From Bacteroides stercoris ATCC 43183 (lineage in GTDB: Bacteria; Bacteroidota; Bacteroidia; Bacteroidales; Bacteroidaceae), in contig NZ_CP102262.1 of assembly GCF_025147325.1 (NCBI RefSeq), positions 1,364,001-1,428,000 on the forward strand: a DNA stretch of 64,000 nt, read 5' to 3'. Numbering within the stretch: the stretch's first letter is position 1; each line of letters begins with the position of its first letter. Shown here in pieces: positions 33,742 through 43,408 of the stretch. A program made the translations under genes and the position numbers. The notes below the pieces were generated by a model. It saw nothing but the letters and a program-made list of their open reading frames with translations, made no database searches and had not been told where the DNA came from.

Positions 33742-36276
33742 ATGGTACACTTGTATAGATATATCATTTTTATAATTGGCCTTTGCACTACCCAACTGGT
33801 TTCCGCATACGGATTAAGATTTCGTGGCGCAGCCAGTCCTATCGATCAAAGAACATCCTATGATGTGTTTGCTCATAGTTATCCTTCTTTCAGAGACTAT
33901 TTTGACTTGGAGTTCAATATAGCTTTGTATTCTACCGAGAGCGTCGGTTATGTCTTGCGTGTTAAGGGGAAGGATGAAGGACAGATTTTCAATCTTTTTT
34001 TTGATTTTCGTGGCAATGATATCTTGTTCCGTTTGAATCAAGAGGGGAAGTGTGTGTTGATAGCCTTGCCTGTCAATAAGGCTGGAGCAATGAAATCCCA
34101 TTGGTTCAGGGTGAAGATAGCCTTTAACTTGAAGCAGGATGAGATTACTCTCAAGATTCATGATCAGGAAAAAGTATGCAAGGGTGTGGCACTTGCCGAT
34201 GAGTTCAGCCCGAAAATAGTGTTCGGTAAGAGCGACCACATTATTGACGTTCCAGAGATAGCTATTGATAAGTTGGTTGTGCATGCTGACCACACTTACA
34301 CGTTTCCCTTGGATGAGGCGGAAGGAGAATCGGTTTGTGACCGGGAAGGGATTCTTTACGGTAAAGTGGAAAATCCGGTGTGGCTGATTAATGAGGCCTT
34401 TCACTGGAAGCGGGAGGGCGGTTTTGCGTCGGCTTCAGAAGCAGGTTCTTGTTATAATATTGGTAGAAATGAGATTTATTATTTCAATCGTGATTCGTTG
34501 TTTGTTTACAATGTGGAGACGGGAAATATTTCTGCCAAGGCTTTTACCGAACGGTGTCCTGTGAAGTTGTTTCTTGCCGGTAGTTTCTTTGACAGTGCCA
34601 GTGAAAGGTTATATGTCTACGAGGTATATACAGAGAATGGGGATGCGGAGCCTATGATAGCAAGTCTGGACCTGAATACGTTGGGCTGGAGAGTAGAGAG
34701 CTACAGCCGGCTCAGCATGCAGTTGCATCATCATTGTTCCTATTATGATGCAGTCCGCAAGCGTTACACCATCTTCGGTGGTTTCGGCAATATGTATTAC
34801 AATAATAAATTCTATATATTCGATCCGGAAGAAGCGCGTTGGGATACACTTGGCTCTCTATCCGGTGATTTTCTTTGTCCCCGTTATTTCTCTTCGGCCG
34901 GTTATTTGGACAGTAACCATTCTGTCTATATTTTTGGCGGTATGGGTAATGAGTCGGGTGACCAGGTAATAGGCCGCCGTTATTTTCACGATCTTTATAA
35001 GGTGGATTTGCAAGAGATGCATGTGCAGAAACTTTGGGATATTTCGGAAGGGCAGCCCAATGTGGTGCCGGTGCAGGATATGCTGATACAGAATGATTCT
35101 TGTTTTTATGTCTTGCGTTATCCCGAGAGTGTGTCTAACTCGTTTTTGCGTCTCTATCGTTTTCTTGTAAAAGATGGCAGCTGTCAGATATTGGGTGATT
35201 CCATCCCCATTTACTCTGATAAAATTACGACAAATGCTCGTCTTTATTATAACGAGCGTTTAAGCAGGCTTTTTGTGACCGTGCAGGAAACACGTGATGA
35301 CGTCTCTTCCAAATTTTCTGTTTATTCGTTACTCTTTCCACCGGTTTCTCTTGAAAAATATATTGCGAATAACGGTGGAGGAAGTGTTTCACGTGTATGG
35401 CTAGTGCTGGCGGTCGCGGCTGTAGTTGGTGGAGGCGTATGGATAGTGTACAAGTGGCGTCGAAACTCCGGTAAGGGCGAGGTCGGTAAAGCTGTAAGAC
35501 AAGACAAGGAACAGCTTCCTGATGCTTCTGATATCACTAAGATGGAGAGGCAGGCAGTAGATGCGAGAACTGCCAACTGTATGTATTTATTCGGTGATTT
35601 TTCCGTTTTCGACCGGAGTGGTCGTAACATCTCTTATATGTTTTCCTTGCGTATCAAACAAATATTCTGTCTCATTTTGCGTTATAGCGATGCCAACGGA
35701 ATTTCTTCCAAACAACTGAGCGACTTGATATGGCCCGACAAGCCAAAAGATAAAGTGAAAAACTCGCGTGGAGTAGCCATCAATCATTTGCGCAAGATTC
35801 TGAAAGAACTGGATGGTATAGAACTGGTTTATGAGAAAGGATGTTTTCGTTTCACGCTGTCTTCTGTCTTTTATTGTGACTATCTGCGTTTTATGGCGAT
35901 AGTTGCTGAAAACCGGGTAGAGGATTGTCGGCAAGAGTTCCTGCATATTGTAGGGCGTGGCAAGTTTGTCGGCTTTATGGACGATCCGTTGTTCGACGGT
36001 TTTAAGCAAGATGTGGAGTGCCGCCTGGAAGTACTTGTTTTACAGTTGATGAAAGAGGCTTTTGAGGCTCAGGATTATTCGGAAGCTATGAGCTTGGCTG
36101 AAGCGGAATTCAATATTGATCCGGTGAACGAAACAGCCTTGTCTTGTTGCATCAAGTCACTTTTCATGCTTAAGCATGAAAATGCTGCTATTAGTACTTA
36201 TCAAAGATTTGTGGCAGAATACAAAAAACATACGGGGGAAGATTACCCTACTCCTTTCAGCCTTTATTGGAATTAG
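33742..36276 (+). CDS. Membrane-spanning Kelch-SARP-type transcriptional regulator
   Basis: An 844-residue one-protein sensor and regulator. Residues 1-22 are a signal peptide. About 25-210 look like a LamG/concanavalin-type domain (DYFDLEFNIALYSTESVGYV). About 225-535 form Kelch-like blades (YYDAVRKRYTIFGGFGNMYY, HSVYIFGGMGNESGD). A membrane helix lies at about 551-571 (LVLAVAAVVGGGVWIVYKW). Inside the cell a winged-helix OmpR/SARP-type domain starts near 614 (LFGDFSVFDRSGRN, SRGVAINHLRKILKELDG), followed by a BTAD-like TPR region to the end. It is likely to sense a glycan or cell-surface state in the periplasm and activate the adjacent PUL. No histidine kinase or sigma partner is present. 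Confidence 0.85.
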   Translation: MVHLYRYIIFIIGLCTTQLVSAYGLRFRGAASPIDQRTSYDVFAHSYPSFRDYFDLEFNIALYSTESVGYVLRVKGKDEGQIFNLFFDFRGNDILFRLNQEGKCVLIALPVNKAGAMKSHWFRVKIAFNLKQDEITLKIHDQEKVCKGVALADEFSPKIVFGKSDHIIDVPEIAIDKLVVHADHTYTFPLDEAEGESVCDREGILYGKVENPVWLINEAFHWKREGGFASASEAGSCYNIGRNEIYYFNRDSLFVYNVETGNISAKAFTERCPVKLFLAGSFFDSASERLYVYEVYTENGDAEPMIASLDLNTLGWRVESYSRLSMQLHHHCSYYDAVRKRYTIFGGFGNMYYNNKFYIFDPEEARWDTLGSLSGDFLCPRYFSSAGYLDSNHSVYIFGGMGNESGDQVIGRRYFHDLYKVDLQEMHVQKLWDISEGQPNVVPVQDMLIQNDSCFYVLRYPESVSNSFLRLYRFLVKDGSCQILGDSIPIYSDKITTNARLYYNERLSRLFVTVQETRDDVSSKFSVYSLLFPPVSLEKYIANNGGGSVSRVWLVLAVAAVVGGGVWIVYKWRRNSGKGEVGKAVRQDKEQLPDASDITKMERQAVDARTANCMYLFGDFSVFDRSGRNISYMFSLRIKQIFCLILRYSDANGISSKQLSDLIWPDKPKDKVKNSRGVAINHLRKILKELDGIELVYEKGCFRFTLSSVFYCDYLRFMAIVAENRVEDCRQEFLHIVGRGKFVGFMDDPLFDGFKQDVECRLEVLVLQLMKEAFEAQDYSEAMSLAEAEFNIDPVNETALSCCIKSLFMLKHENAAISTYQRFVAEYKKHTGEDYPTPFSLYWN

Positions 36277-36800
36277 CTTTCCCGATATGTTGCATCCGGT
36301 ATTTTCTGTCTTTGTTTTTTCTTTTATTTTTCAGTCTGCTTTCCTGGAGTTCTTGTGGTTCTTCTTATATGCAATTGAAAAGTATTTATAAAATATTTTT
36401 GAGTTCAGGCACATATGTAGGCTATCGCAGTCGTATACTGAGATAGCTCATTATTTCTCCTCTGATAATTAGGCTTCCAAAATCAATGAATTCAATATGC
36501 TAAATGAGGACAAATGGGCTGTTGAAAATAAAAATTTAGTAGGACTTATACGATAATTGTTTTATTCGCGGCACTATTTTGGTGGCTTAAAGTGTTAGGC
36601 GAAATCTGTACTTTCTTTTATGGGTTAAAATGATCTAGATTAATGTTTTTTTTATGCTATTATACCCAAATTAATCCTAAAATTAACCCATATGGAATCA
36701 AATTTGCAACTAAAGGGGCGGTTTGTAACACCCTGAGGCTGATGTGGGCGATTGGCATCGGTTCCTTTGTTATATTAACTTCTAATTAATAATTTAAGCT
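36277..36800. other. Intergenic regulatory region at the start of the PUL
   Basis: About 520 bp with no supported gene. It contains a perfect 9-bp inverted repeat, ATGGGTTAA at 36620-36628 and TTAACCCAT at 36683-36691, with TTAAT-type repeats between. A weak -7-like TTCCTTTG lies at 36762-36769, about 30 bp before the first PUL gene. These are candidate sites for the regulator encoded just upstream. Confidence 0.5.
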
Positions 36801-38642
36801 ATGAAACAGTTGAAAAAGCTGAAAGTTTTTGGACTGATGGCCATGCTTATAAGTATGGTCATCATGGCGAGCTCTTGTTCGGACGATGATACGAGCGGAA
36901 AGGCTTTATCTTATGGAAAAGTGACGGGTGTCGTCACAGATGATTTATCTTCCCCTCTTGAAGGGGTCACAGTTTTAGTCGATGGTTCCGGTATAACGGC
37001 TGCACCGGACGGTCCTCAGGCCACGACAAATTCGCAGGGTGTATATACACTCGAAAACATTTCAATAGGTACACATATCATTACATTTACGAAAGCCGAT
37101 TACCAGACGGTAAGTGTTACCGTTGTGGCAGGAAAATTCAATGAAGAAGAAGTGGCTGAAGTCAGCCCTAAAATGGAGTATGCAGCCGCAAAAATCAAAG
37201 GAAAAGTAGTTGATGCAGGAAAGGGAAATACTCCGTTGGAAGGAGTGACGGTCAGCATCAGCTCCACACAGACTGCCACCACCGGAAGCGACGGTACATT
37301 TGAAATTGGTAATTTGCCATTGGCAGACTACACCGTTACTTTTACCAAAGCAGGCTATGCTTCCATCGCGAAGAAGGTAGCTATAGCTGACTTTGTGGAT
37401 GGCATTGCCACTATAGAAGTTCGCATGGGTGGGACGGAAATATTGCGCGGACTAACTCTTGATGATTTGAAAGCTGCAGAAAAATGGTATTATAACGAAT
37501 ACCGTGGCGGACGAAATGCTGAAAGCTATCCCCACTGGGATTGGGCTTGTAACTACATGTGTACAATGGACTTCCGTGGCGACTGGGAAGAGCAGAACGA
37601 AGGAACCACTCTCCGCATTCGCAACAATGAAGAGGACCGCAAGAATCCTGCTGACTTGGAGATGTTCGATTCCTTTGTATTCGGAAGCAAGCTGATTACA
37701 GAAGATAACTACATGATGACCCTCCAAATCCGTACGCACAGTGCCGACGAAGCTGCTCCGGTATATTATGGCGTGCAGGTGGTAGACCTGACTGCTGCCG
37801 ATCCGAAGGCTGAGATGGTGGGTGATGTCAGAACCTATGCCTCGGAAAATTACACTTCTGTTCCGGTAGATTTGAGCAAATACATCGGTAAGGAAGTAAT
37901 CATTGCCATCGGTACATTCCGTGCTCAGACTGGTGATTACTGGAAGCAGTTGGTATTGCGCCGCATCGCTTTTGCTAAAGAAGCCATTGAAGGATGGGGC
38001 TGGTTGCCCGGAACATCGGTCGAAGAGTTGGATGGTTGGAAGATGACCCGGGAAATGGTACGCTCTACCATGCCGCAAATGAAGTTGAAGTTCACTGGCT
38101 TGAGTCCTGTTGAAGGAAATCGCGATAACTATGTGGACGCCTATCGTGCATGGCGCGAGGTGGACCATATTTGTGCCGAGTGGTCGTATATGCCGCTCAG
38201 TAAAGATCCTGAGGTATTCCCTTCCGAAGGTTATCTGATAAAGACACGTAGCGGAAACAACGTAAGTACCACCGTTCCCGAATCTTATTTCTATGCCAAA
38301 TTCTCCATTGTGTCTGGGTGTGATAGGATGACATTGAAGACTCGCAACTTCAGTGGAACGAATGCTACCTTCTTCAAGGTGACAGCTATCCGTATGGACG
38401 GAACTGTCGTACATTTGGCACCTGCATCCCATACGGCTCAGTTTGCTGAGGCTGCTGCCGACGGTTGCTGGAAATTTATCCATCAGGCCGGAGGAAAGGG
38501 GGATCCGGAGGCATATGCCGATTTTGTCTATGATTTGTCTCAGTTCAACGGAGAAGATGTAATGTTGACTATTGGTGTCTTTAAGGGAGAAGAGAACGGC
38601 GATGAGAACAAACTGGTGCTGCGTGACATCACAATGGAGTGA
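36801..38642 (+). CDS. PUL lipoprotein with carboxypeptidase-regulatory-like and duplicated unknown domains
   Basis: A 613-residue surface lipoprotein (lipobox MASSCSDD). Residues 40-125 and 130-210 are two CarboxypepD_reg-like beta-sandwiches (VTGVVTDDLSSPLEGVTVLV, IKGKVVDAGKGNTPLEGVTV). The remaining 400 residues appear to be two diverged copies of one unknown domain: each ends in a DLS-x(2)-x-G-x-x-V-x-x-x-IG-x-F pattern followed by KLVLRDITM or QLVLRRIAF. As the first gene after the regulator and before GH76 and SusC/D it probably binds the glycan at the cell surface. Enzyme activity cannot be excluded. Confidence 0.72.
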   Translation: MKQLKKLKVFGLMAMLISMVIMASSCSDDDTSGKALSYGKVTGVVTDDLSSPLEGVTVLVDGSGITAAPDGPQATTNSQGVYTLENISIGTHIITFTKADYQTVSVTVVAGKFNEEEVAEVSPKMEYAAAKIKGKVVDAGKGNTPLEGVTVSISSTQTATTGSDGTFEIGNLPLADYTVTFTKAGYASIAKKVAIADFVDGIATIEVRMGGTEILRGLTLDDLKAAEKWYYNEYRGGRNAESYPHWDWACNYMCTMDFRGDWEEQNEGTTLRIRNNEEDRKNPADLEMFDSFVFGSKLITEDNYMMTLQIRTHSADEAAPVYYGVQVVDLTAADPKAEMVGDVRTYASENYTSVPVDLSKYIGKEVIIAIGTFRAQTGDYWKQLVLRRIAFAKEAIEGWGWLPGTSVEELDGWKMTREMVRSTMPQMKLKFTGLSPVEGNRDNYVDAYRAWREVDHICAEWSYMPLSKDPEVFPSEGYLIKTRSGNNVSTTVPESYFYAKFSIVSGCDRMTLKTRNFSGTNATFFKVTAIRMDGTVVHLAPASHTAQFAEAAADGCWKFIHQAGGKGDPEAYADFVYDLSQFNGEDVMLTIGVFKGEENGDENKLVLRDITME

Positions 38643-38734
38643 CAAACTGCTGATATTTAATTTTTTTGTTTTTCCCTCTTTATCTTCTTTTGTATCTTAT
38701 GAGGGGAGAGATGGGGACTGAAGAAACTAATTGT

Positions 38735-40189
38735 ATGAATATAATGAAAAATTTATTTACTTTATTGACTTTGCTCTTATTGACGTTAGTGGCTTGCAGT
38801 AATGACTCTGCTGTTGATGAAAAGCCGGACAACGGAGGTATGTATGTTCCAGGCAATCTGCCGGTGCAGAATGTGGCACGTGCCATAGAGCTGATTGACA
38901 ATGCTGTAGAGTGCTATTTTACAGGTACGGGCATGGCTATGTCACGTTATTATAACCCTTATACCGGAAACCGTTCCAGTGAGTTGGGCAGTGTGTGGAT
39001 GTACACTAGTTCCATTGAGGCCGTGAATGCTGCGATGAAAGCCATGAAGACCGGGAAGACAAAGGGAGAGACGGCTCTTTATGACTCTCACTTTAACCGC
39101 TACAAGGAACTTTTAGCTCAACTTTATGACAATCTGGAGTTTTATGCAGGTACTTTTACGCTGACCTCTTATACGCAGACTAAACAGTGGACGGTATACG
39201 GTGTAAACCGCGGCAACGGCAAGGGAGCTGCACAAGTGGAAGGTACCCTCAATGTTTACGATGACCAGATGTGGCTGGTGCGTGAACTGTTGGAATCCTA
39301 TCATATTACTGGTGAACAGCGCTATCTGGAAAAGGCAGAATACCTGACAGAATACGTGCTTGACGGTTGGGACTGTACCCTTGATGAGCAAGGTAGTCCA
39401 TTGGGAGGCATTACGTGGGGACCGGGGTATATCACCAAGCACTCTTGCAGTAATGGCCCTATTGTCAGTCCTCTGGTGTGGCTGCACGAAATTTACAAAG
39501 GAAAACCCGACGAAGTGACCTATGGCTACGTGGCTGCCGACAACAGTCGCAAGCTACGTACTGAGAAGAAATCTGACTATTACTTGAATTTTGCCAAAGC
39601 TGTTTACGATTGGCAAAAGAAACATTTGCTGAGACCAGACGGGGTGTACGACGATATGATGGGTGGTTATGATTCACCGGACATAAAATATGTTACCATT
39701 GATGGTGAACGCTATCGGACTGGTTCCAAACTGCGTGATCGTGTAGGTCCGGCCATCACTTACAATAGTGGTACGATGCTTTCCGGTGCTGCCGACCTTT
39801 TCAGAGTTACAAGCGATGCGACTTATCAGACGGATTTGGCAGAATTGACCGATAATAGTTTTGCTTACTTTGCCAAACCTGAAGCAGCCAAACCGGGCTG
39901 TTATACATTTGATGTCAGCGGATTCTGTAACTGGTTCAACGGTGTACTGATGCGTGGGTATGTGGATGCTTATTCAACCTACACTGCTGCCGCAAGCTGT
40001 ATCGAGGCATTCCAGAATAATCTGGATTATGCCTACGAAAACTATCAATACAAACATATGCTTCCCACCAATCTGCTGGTGGGGTGGTACAAAGCTGAAA
40101 AGAACAAGAACAACGTGGAAGGAATGTTCACTTTTGCTTTTGCCGCCGAATATGCAGTGTTGGCGAATTATGAATGGAGCAAGAAATAA
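38735..40189 (+). CDS. GH76 endo-alpha-1,6-mannanase lipoprotein
   Basis: A 484-residue (alpha/alpha)6-barrel enzyme. The lipobox is LLTLVACSN, so it is likely surface- or periplasm-anchored. The start at 38735 (MNIMKNLF) is chosen; an ATG three codons later is equally possible, and the 23-residue upstream extension is not signal-like. The catalytic Asp pair is YDDQMW at about residues 176-177. YNPYTGNRSSELGSVWMYTS and DGWDCTLDEQGSPLGGITWG fit GH76. The family cuts the alpha-1,6-mannan backbone of yeast mannan. It lies 18 bp before the susC-like gene in the same operon. Confidence 0.9.
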   Translation: MNIMKNLFTLLTLLLLTLVACSNDSAVDEKPDNGGMYVPGNLPVQNVARAIELIDNAVECYFTGTGMAMSRYYNPYTGNRSSELGSVWMYTSSIEAVNAAMKAMKTGKTKGETALYDSHFNRYKELLAQLYDNLEFYAGTFTLTSYTQTKQWTVYGVNRGNGKGAAQVEGTLNVYDDQMWLVRELLESYHITGEQRYLEKAEYLTEYVLDGWDCTLDEQGSPLGGITWGPGYITKHSCSNGPIVSPLVWLHEIYKGKPDEVTYGYVAADNSRKLRTEKKSDYYLNFAKAVYDWQKKHLLRPDGVYDDMMGGYDSPDIKYVTIDGERYRTGSKLRDRVGPAITYNSGTMLSGAADLFRVTSDATYQTDLAELTDNSFAYFAKPEAAKPGCYTFDVSGFCNWFNGVLMRGYVDAYSTYTAAASCIEAFQNNLDYAYENYQYKHMLPTNLLVGWYKAEKNKNNVEGMFTFAFAAEYAVLANYEWSKK

Positions 40190-40207
40190 TTTTAAAATTA
40201 ATGGACT

Positions 40208-43200
40208 ATGAAGAATTTTAGCAAGATGCGACAAGGATTATCCTGCGTGGTAATAGCATTCCTTCTGATGCTGATTCCGGCAGGTGTTTTCGCACAAAAC
40301 TCTATTTCCGTTTCAGGAATAGTTATGGATGACACCAATGAACCTGTCATTGGCGCTGCTGTCATGGTGAAGGGCACCACTATAGGTGTCATTACCGACA
40401 TTGACGGACGTTATACCATCAGTATTCCTGCAGATGGTATTCTCAGTTTCTCTTATGTGGGATTGAAGGACAAAGAAGAGAAAGTGAATGGACGCACCAC
40501 TATCAACATCATTATGCAGACTGACTCCAAGATGATAGACGAAGTAGTGGTGATAGGTTACGGAACACAACGCCGCGGATCGGTGACGGGTGCTGTTTCT
40601 GCCGTCAAAGGGCAGGATATGATAAAGACCAAGAACGAAAATCCGCAGAATATGCTGACAGGACGTATTCCTGGTTTGCGCGTATGGCAGAAGAGTTCTG
40701 AGCCCGGAACTTTCAATAACAGTTTCGATATTCGAGGTATGGGATCTCCATTGATTATCATCGATGGAATCCCTCGGAGTACGGAAGAATTCCAGCGTTT
40801 GAATGCAATGGATATTGATGATATTTCTGTGTTGAAAGATGCTTCTGCTGCTATTTACGGCGTACGTGCAGCCAATGGTGTAGTGTTGGTGACCACCAAA
40901 AAAGGAGGAGCAGGAAAAACGGAATTCTCTTACAATGGCTCCTACACTTTCCAACAACCTTCACGTATGCCTGAACTGTGTGATCCTTATGAATCTATGA
41001 CGCTGTTCAACGAAATGTCGATGAATAACATTAATGGCGGTTCATGGGTCTTCAGCGAAGAGAGCTTTGAAGCATTCCGTAACGGTACGCGCCGTACGAC
41101 GGACTGGAATGACTTGATTATCTCTAATGTGGCTCCACAGACACAACACGACATCAGCATTTCCGGTGGCAACGAGAAGACTAAGTTCTATATCAGTATG
41201 GGCTATTTTTACCAGGAAGGTATCTTCCGTTCGGGAGACTTGAATTATAATAAGTTCAACCTGCGTTCCAACATTTCAACTGAAGTTGCTAAAGGTATAA
41301 AATTCGAACTTGGTGTAAGTGGCATCTCCGACGAACGCAATACGCCTTACAGCAGCGCACAGGATATCATTCGTAACTATTGGAGACAAGGTGTACTTTA
41401 TCCTGCATACGCTGATCCTGAAGGGACGATGTTGAACTACAATGGTTTGGACATGGAACAGAATACTGTGGCTATGATGACAGCCGATATTTCCGGTTAC
41501 AAGAAGTACAAGCAGAAATATTTCCAGTCCTCGGCTACTTTGACGGTAGATTTCAGTGAATACACACCGGTATTGAAGGGATTGACTGCCAAAGCTATGT
41601 TCAGTTACGATTATCGTGCCGATAACAACGAGACTTTCCGTAAAGAGTACTACCAGTATGCTTATGACGAGCAGACCGGCACCTACAATCAGAAGGTCTA
41701 TAACGAAAGCTCGCCCAGCAACATGCGTCGCGAGTTCTATGACAAATCACAGATGCTGGGACAATTCACAGTGAACTACGACCGCACCTTTAACGATGTC
41801 CACCATGTGGGTGGTGTTGTCGGTTGGGAGGTACAGAAGCGCAACGGTGACAACTTCTACGCTGTTCGCGACCTGGCATTCTCTATGCCTTACCTGCTGG
41901 CTGGTGTGACTGAAGGACAGATCGGCGCTATGCAGACTGGTAATAATGATTTGTATGAACAAGCCAACGAAGCTTTGATAGGTCGTGTCAATTATTCGTT
42001 TGCCGACCGATACCTGCTGGAAGCACAGTTCCGTTACGACGGTTCCAGCAAGTTTGCCAAAGGACATCAATGGGGTTTCTTCCCTTCAGTATCGGCTGGG
42101 TGGAGAGTATCCGAAGAACCTTTCTTCAAAAGCATAGATGCTTTGAAGTTTGTCAATCAGCTGAAGCTGCGTGCCAGCTACGGTGTGCTGGGTGATGATG
42201 GTGACTTGAATTATGACTGGGCTATGGGGTACACTTATCCTGCAACTAGCGGTAACATATCTAATGGCGACTATAACGGTTATTCGCCGGGCTATATCTT
42301 CGGTGGCAAGTTCATCAGTGCGGCAAGTCCGATGGCATTACCTAATGAGAATATTACTTGGTTCAAGTCGAAGACATTCGACGTGGGTTTCGATTTTGAA
42401 GCTTGGAACGGTCTGCTGGGCGTTTCGTTCGACTATTTTAACCGTCTGCGTACTGGCCGTTTCGCTCGCCGTACCGGTGACTTGCCTACAGTGGTAGGTG
42501 CCTCTGCTCCACGTGAAAATCTGGATAGTGACCGTCAATTCGGTATGGAATTGGAATTGACTCATCGTAACAAGATTGGACAAGTGGCCTATAATCTGAA
42601 AGGTATTGCTACCGTAACCCGTCAGAAATACCTGACTGCTTCAGAAAAAGGCCCTTGGGCTAACTCCTACGACCGTTGGCGTAATGATAACTTGACAAAC
42701 CGTTATCAAGGAGTACAGTTTGGTTATACTTCTGCCGGACGCTACACCAGTTGGAACGATATTTGGAGCTATCCGGGTTACAAGGAACGTGACATTCTGC
42801 CGGGTGACTACAAATATGAAGACTGGAATGGTGACGGTGAGATTAACGGTCAGGACGAACATCCGTTTGCCTTAGACCAGACTCCATGGTTGCAGTTCAG
42901 TTTGAATGCCGGCTTGCAATGGAAGAACTTCGACTTCAACATGTTGTTGCAAGGCTCTGCGCTGGGCTCTATGGAGTACAAAGAGCCTTTGCATGAAATT
43001 TGGGGTAAGAACGGTGGTGGTGCATTGACACAATTTCTTGATCGCTGGCATCCCGTAGACCCGAAAGCCGATCCCTATGACCCTTCTACTGTCTGGACTT
43101 CCGGTCATTACGCTTATACAGGCCGTTGGGCGAAAAACAATTCAGCTTTCAATCGTGTAAGTACTGCTTACCTTCGTCTGAAGAGTATCGAGCTGGGTTA

Positions 43201-43378
43201 TACATTCCCGAAATTGAAACAGATTCCCAATGCCAGTCTGCGCATTTATGCCAATGCTTACAACCTGCTGACATTTACGGGTGTGAAATTTGTAGACCCT
43301 GAGCATCCCGATGATGATTTGGGACGTATGTATCCGTTAAACAAGACCTATACACTGGGAGTTTCCCTCTCTTTCTAA
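40208..43378 (+). CDS. SusC-like TonB-dependent outer-membrane transporter
   Basis: A 1056-residue glycan importer. A signal peptide (ending AGVFAQ) is followed by a CarboxypepD_reg domain (VSGIVMDDTNEPVIGAAVMV), the SusC signature DEVVVIGYGTQRRGSVTGAV near residue 115, a plug domain (IDGIPR, LKDASAAIYGVRAANGVVLV) and a 22-strand barrel ending TYTLGVSLSF. It imports oligosaccharides released by surface enzymes, with the SusD-like lid encoded next. TonB-ExbBD supplies energy. Length and order are typical. Confidence 0.95.
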   Translation: MKNFSKMRQGLSCVVIAFLLMLIPAGVFAQNSISVSGIVMDDTNEPVIGAAVMVKGTTIGVITDIDGRYTISIPADGILSFSYVGLKDKEEKVNGRTTINIIMQTDSKMIDEVVVIGYGTQRRGSVTGAVSAVKGQDMIKTKNENPQNMLTGRIPGLRVWQKSSEPGTFNNSFDIRGMGSPLIIIDGIPRSTEEFQRLNAMDIDDISVLKDASAAIYGVRAANGVVLVTTKKGGAGKTEFSYNGSYTFQQPSRMPELCDPYESMTLFNEMSMNNINGGSWVFSEESFEAFRNGTRRTTDWNDLIISNVAPQTQHDISISGGNEKTKFYISMGYFYQEGIFRSGDLNYNKFNLRSNISTEVAKGIKFELGVSGISDERNTPYSSAQDIIRNYWRQGVLYPAYADPEGTMLNYNGLDMEQNTVAMMTADISGYKKYKQKYFQSSATLTVDFSEYTPVLKGLTAKAMFSYDYRADNNETFRKEYYQYAYDEQTGTYNQKVYNESSPSNMRREFYDKSQMLGQFTVNYDRTFNDVHHVGGVVGWEVQKRNGDNFYAVRDLAFSMPYLLAGVTEGQIGAMQTGNNDLYEQANEALIGRVNYSFADRYLLEAQFRYDGSSKFAKGHQWGFFPSVSAGWRVSEEPFFKSIDALKFVNQLKLRASYGVLGDDGDLNYDWAMGYTYPATSGNISNGDYNGYSPGYIFGGKFISAASPMALPNENITWFKSKTFDVGFDFEAWNGLLGVSFDYFNRLRTGRFARRTGDLPTVVGASAPRENLDSDRQFGMELELTHRNKIGQVAYNLKGIATVTRQKYLTASEKGPWANSYDRWRNDNLTNRYQGVQFGYTSAGRYTSWNDIWSYPGYKERDILPGDYKYEDWNGDGEINGQDEHPFALDQTPWLQFSLNAGLQWKNFDFNMLLQGSALGSMEYKEPLHEIWGKNGGGALTQFLDRWHPVDPKADPYDPSTVWTSGHYAYTGRWAKNNSAFNRVSTAYLRLKSIELGYTFPKLKQIPNASLRIYANAYNLLTFTGVKFVDPEHPDDDLGRMYPLNKTYTLGVSLSF

Positions 43379-43408
43379 TTAATGATATAAACCTAAAAAA
43401 TAATAAAT

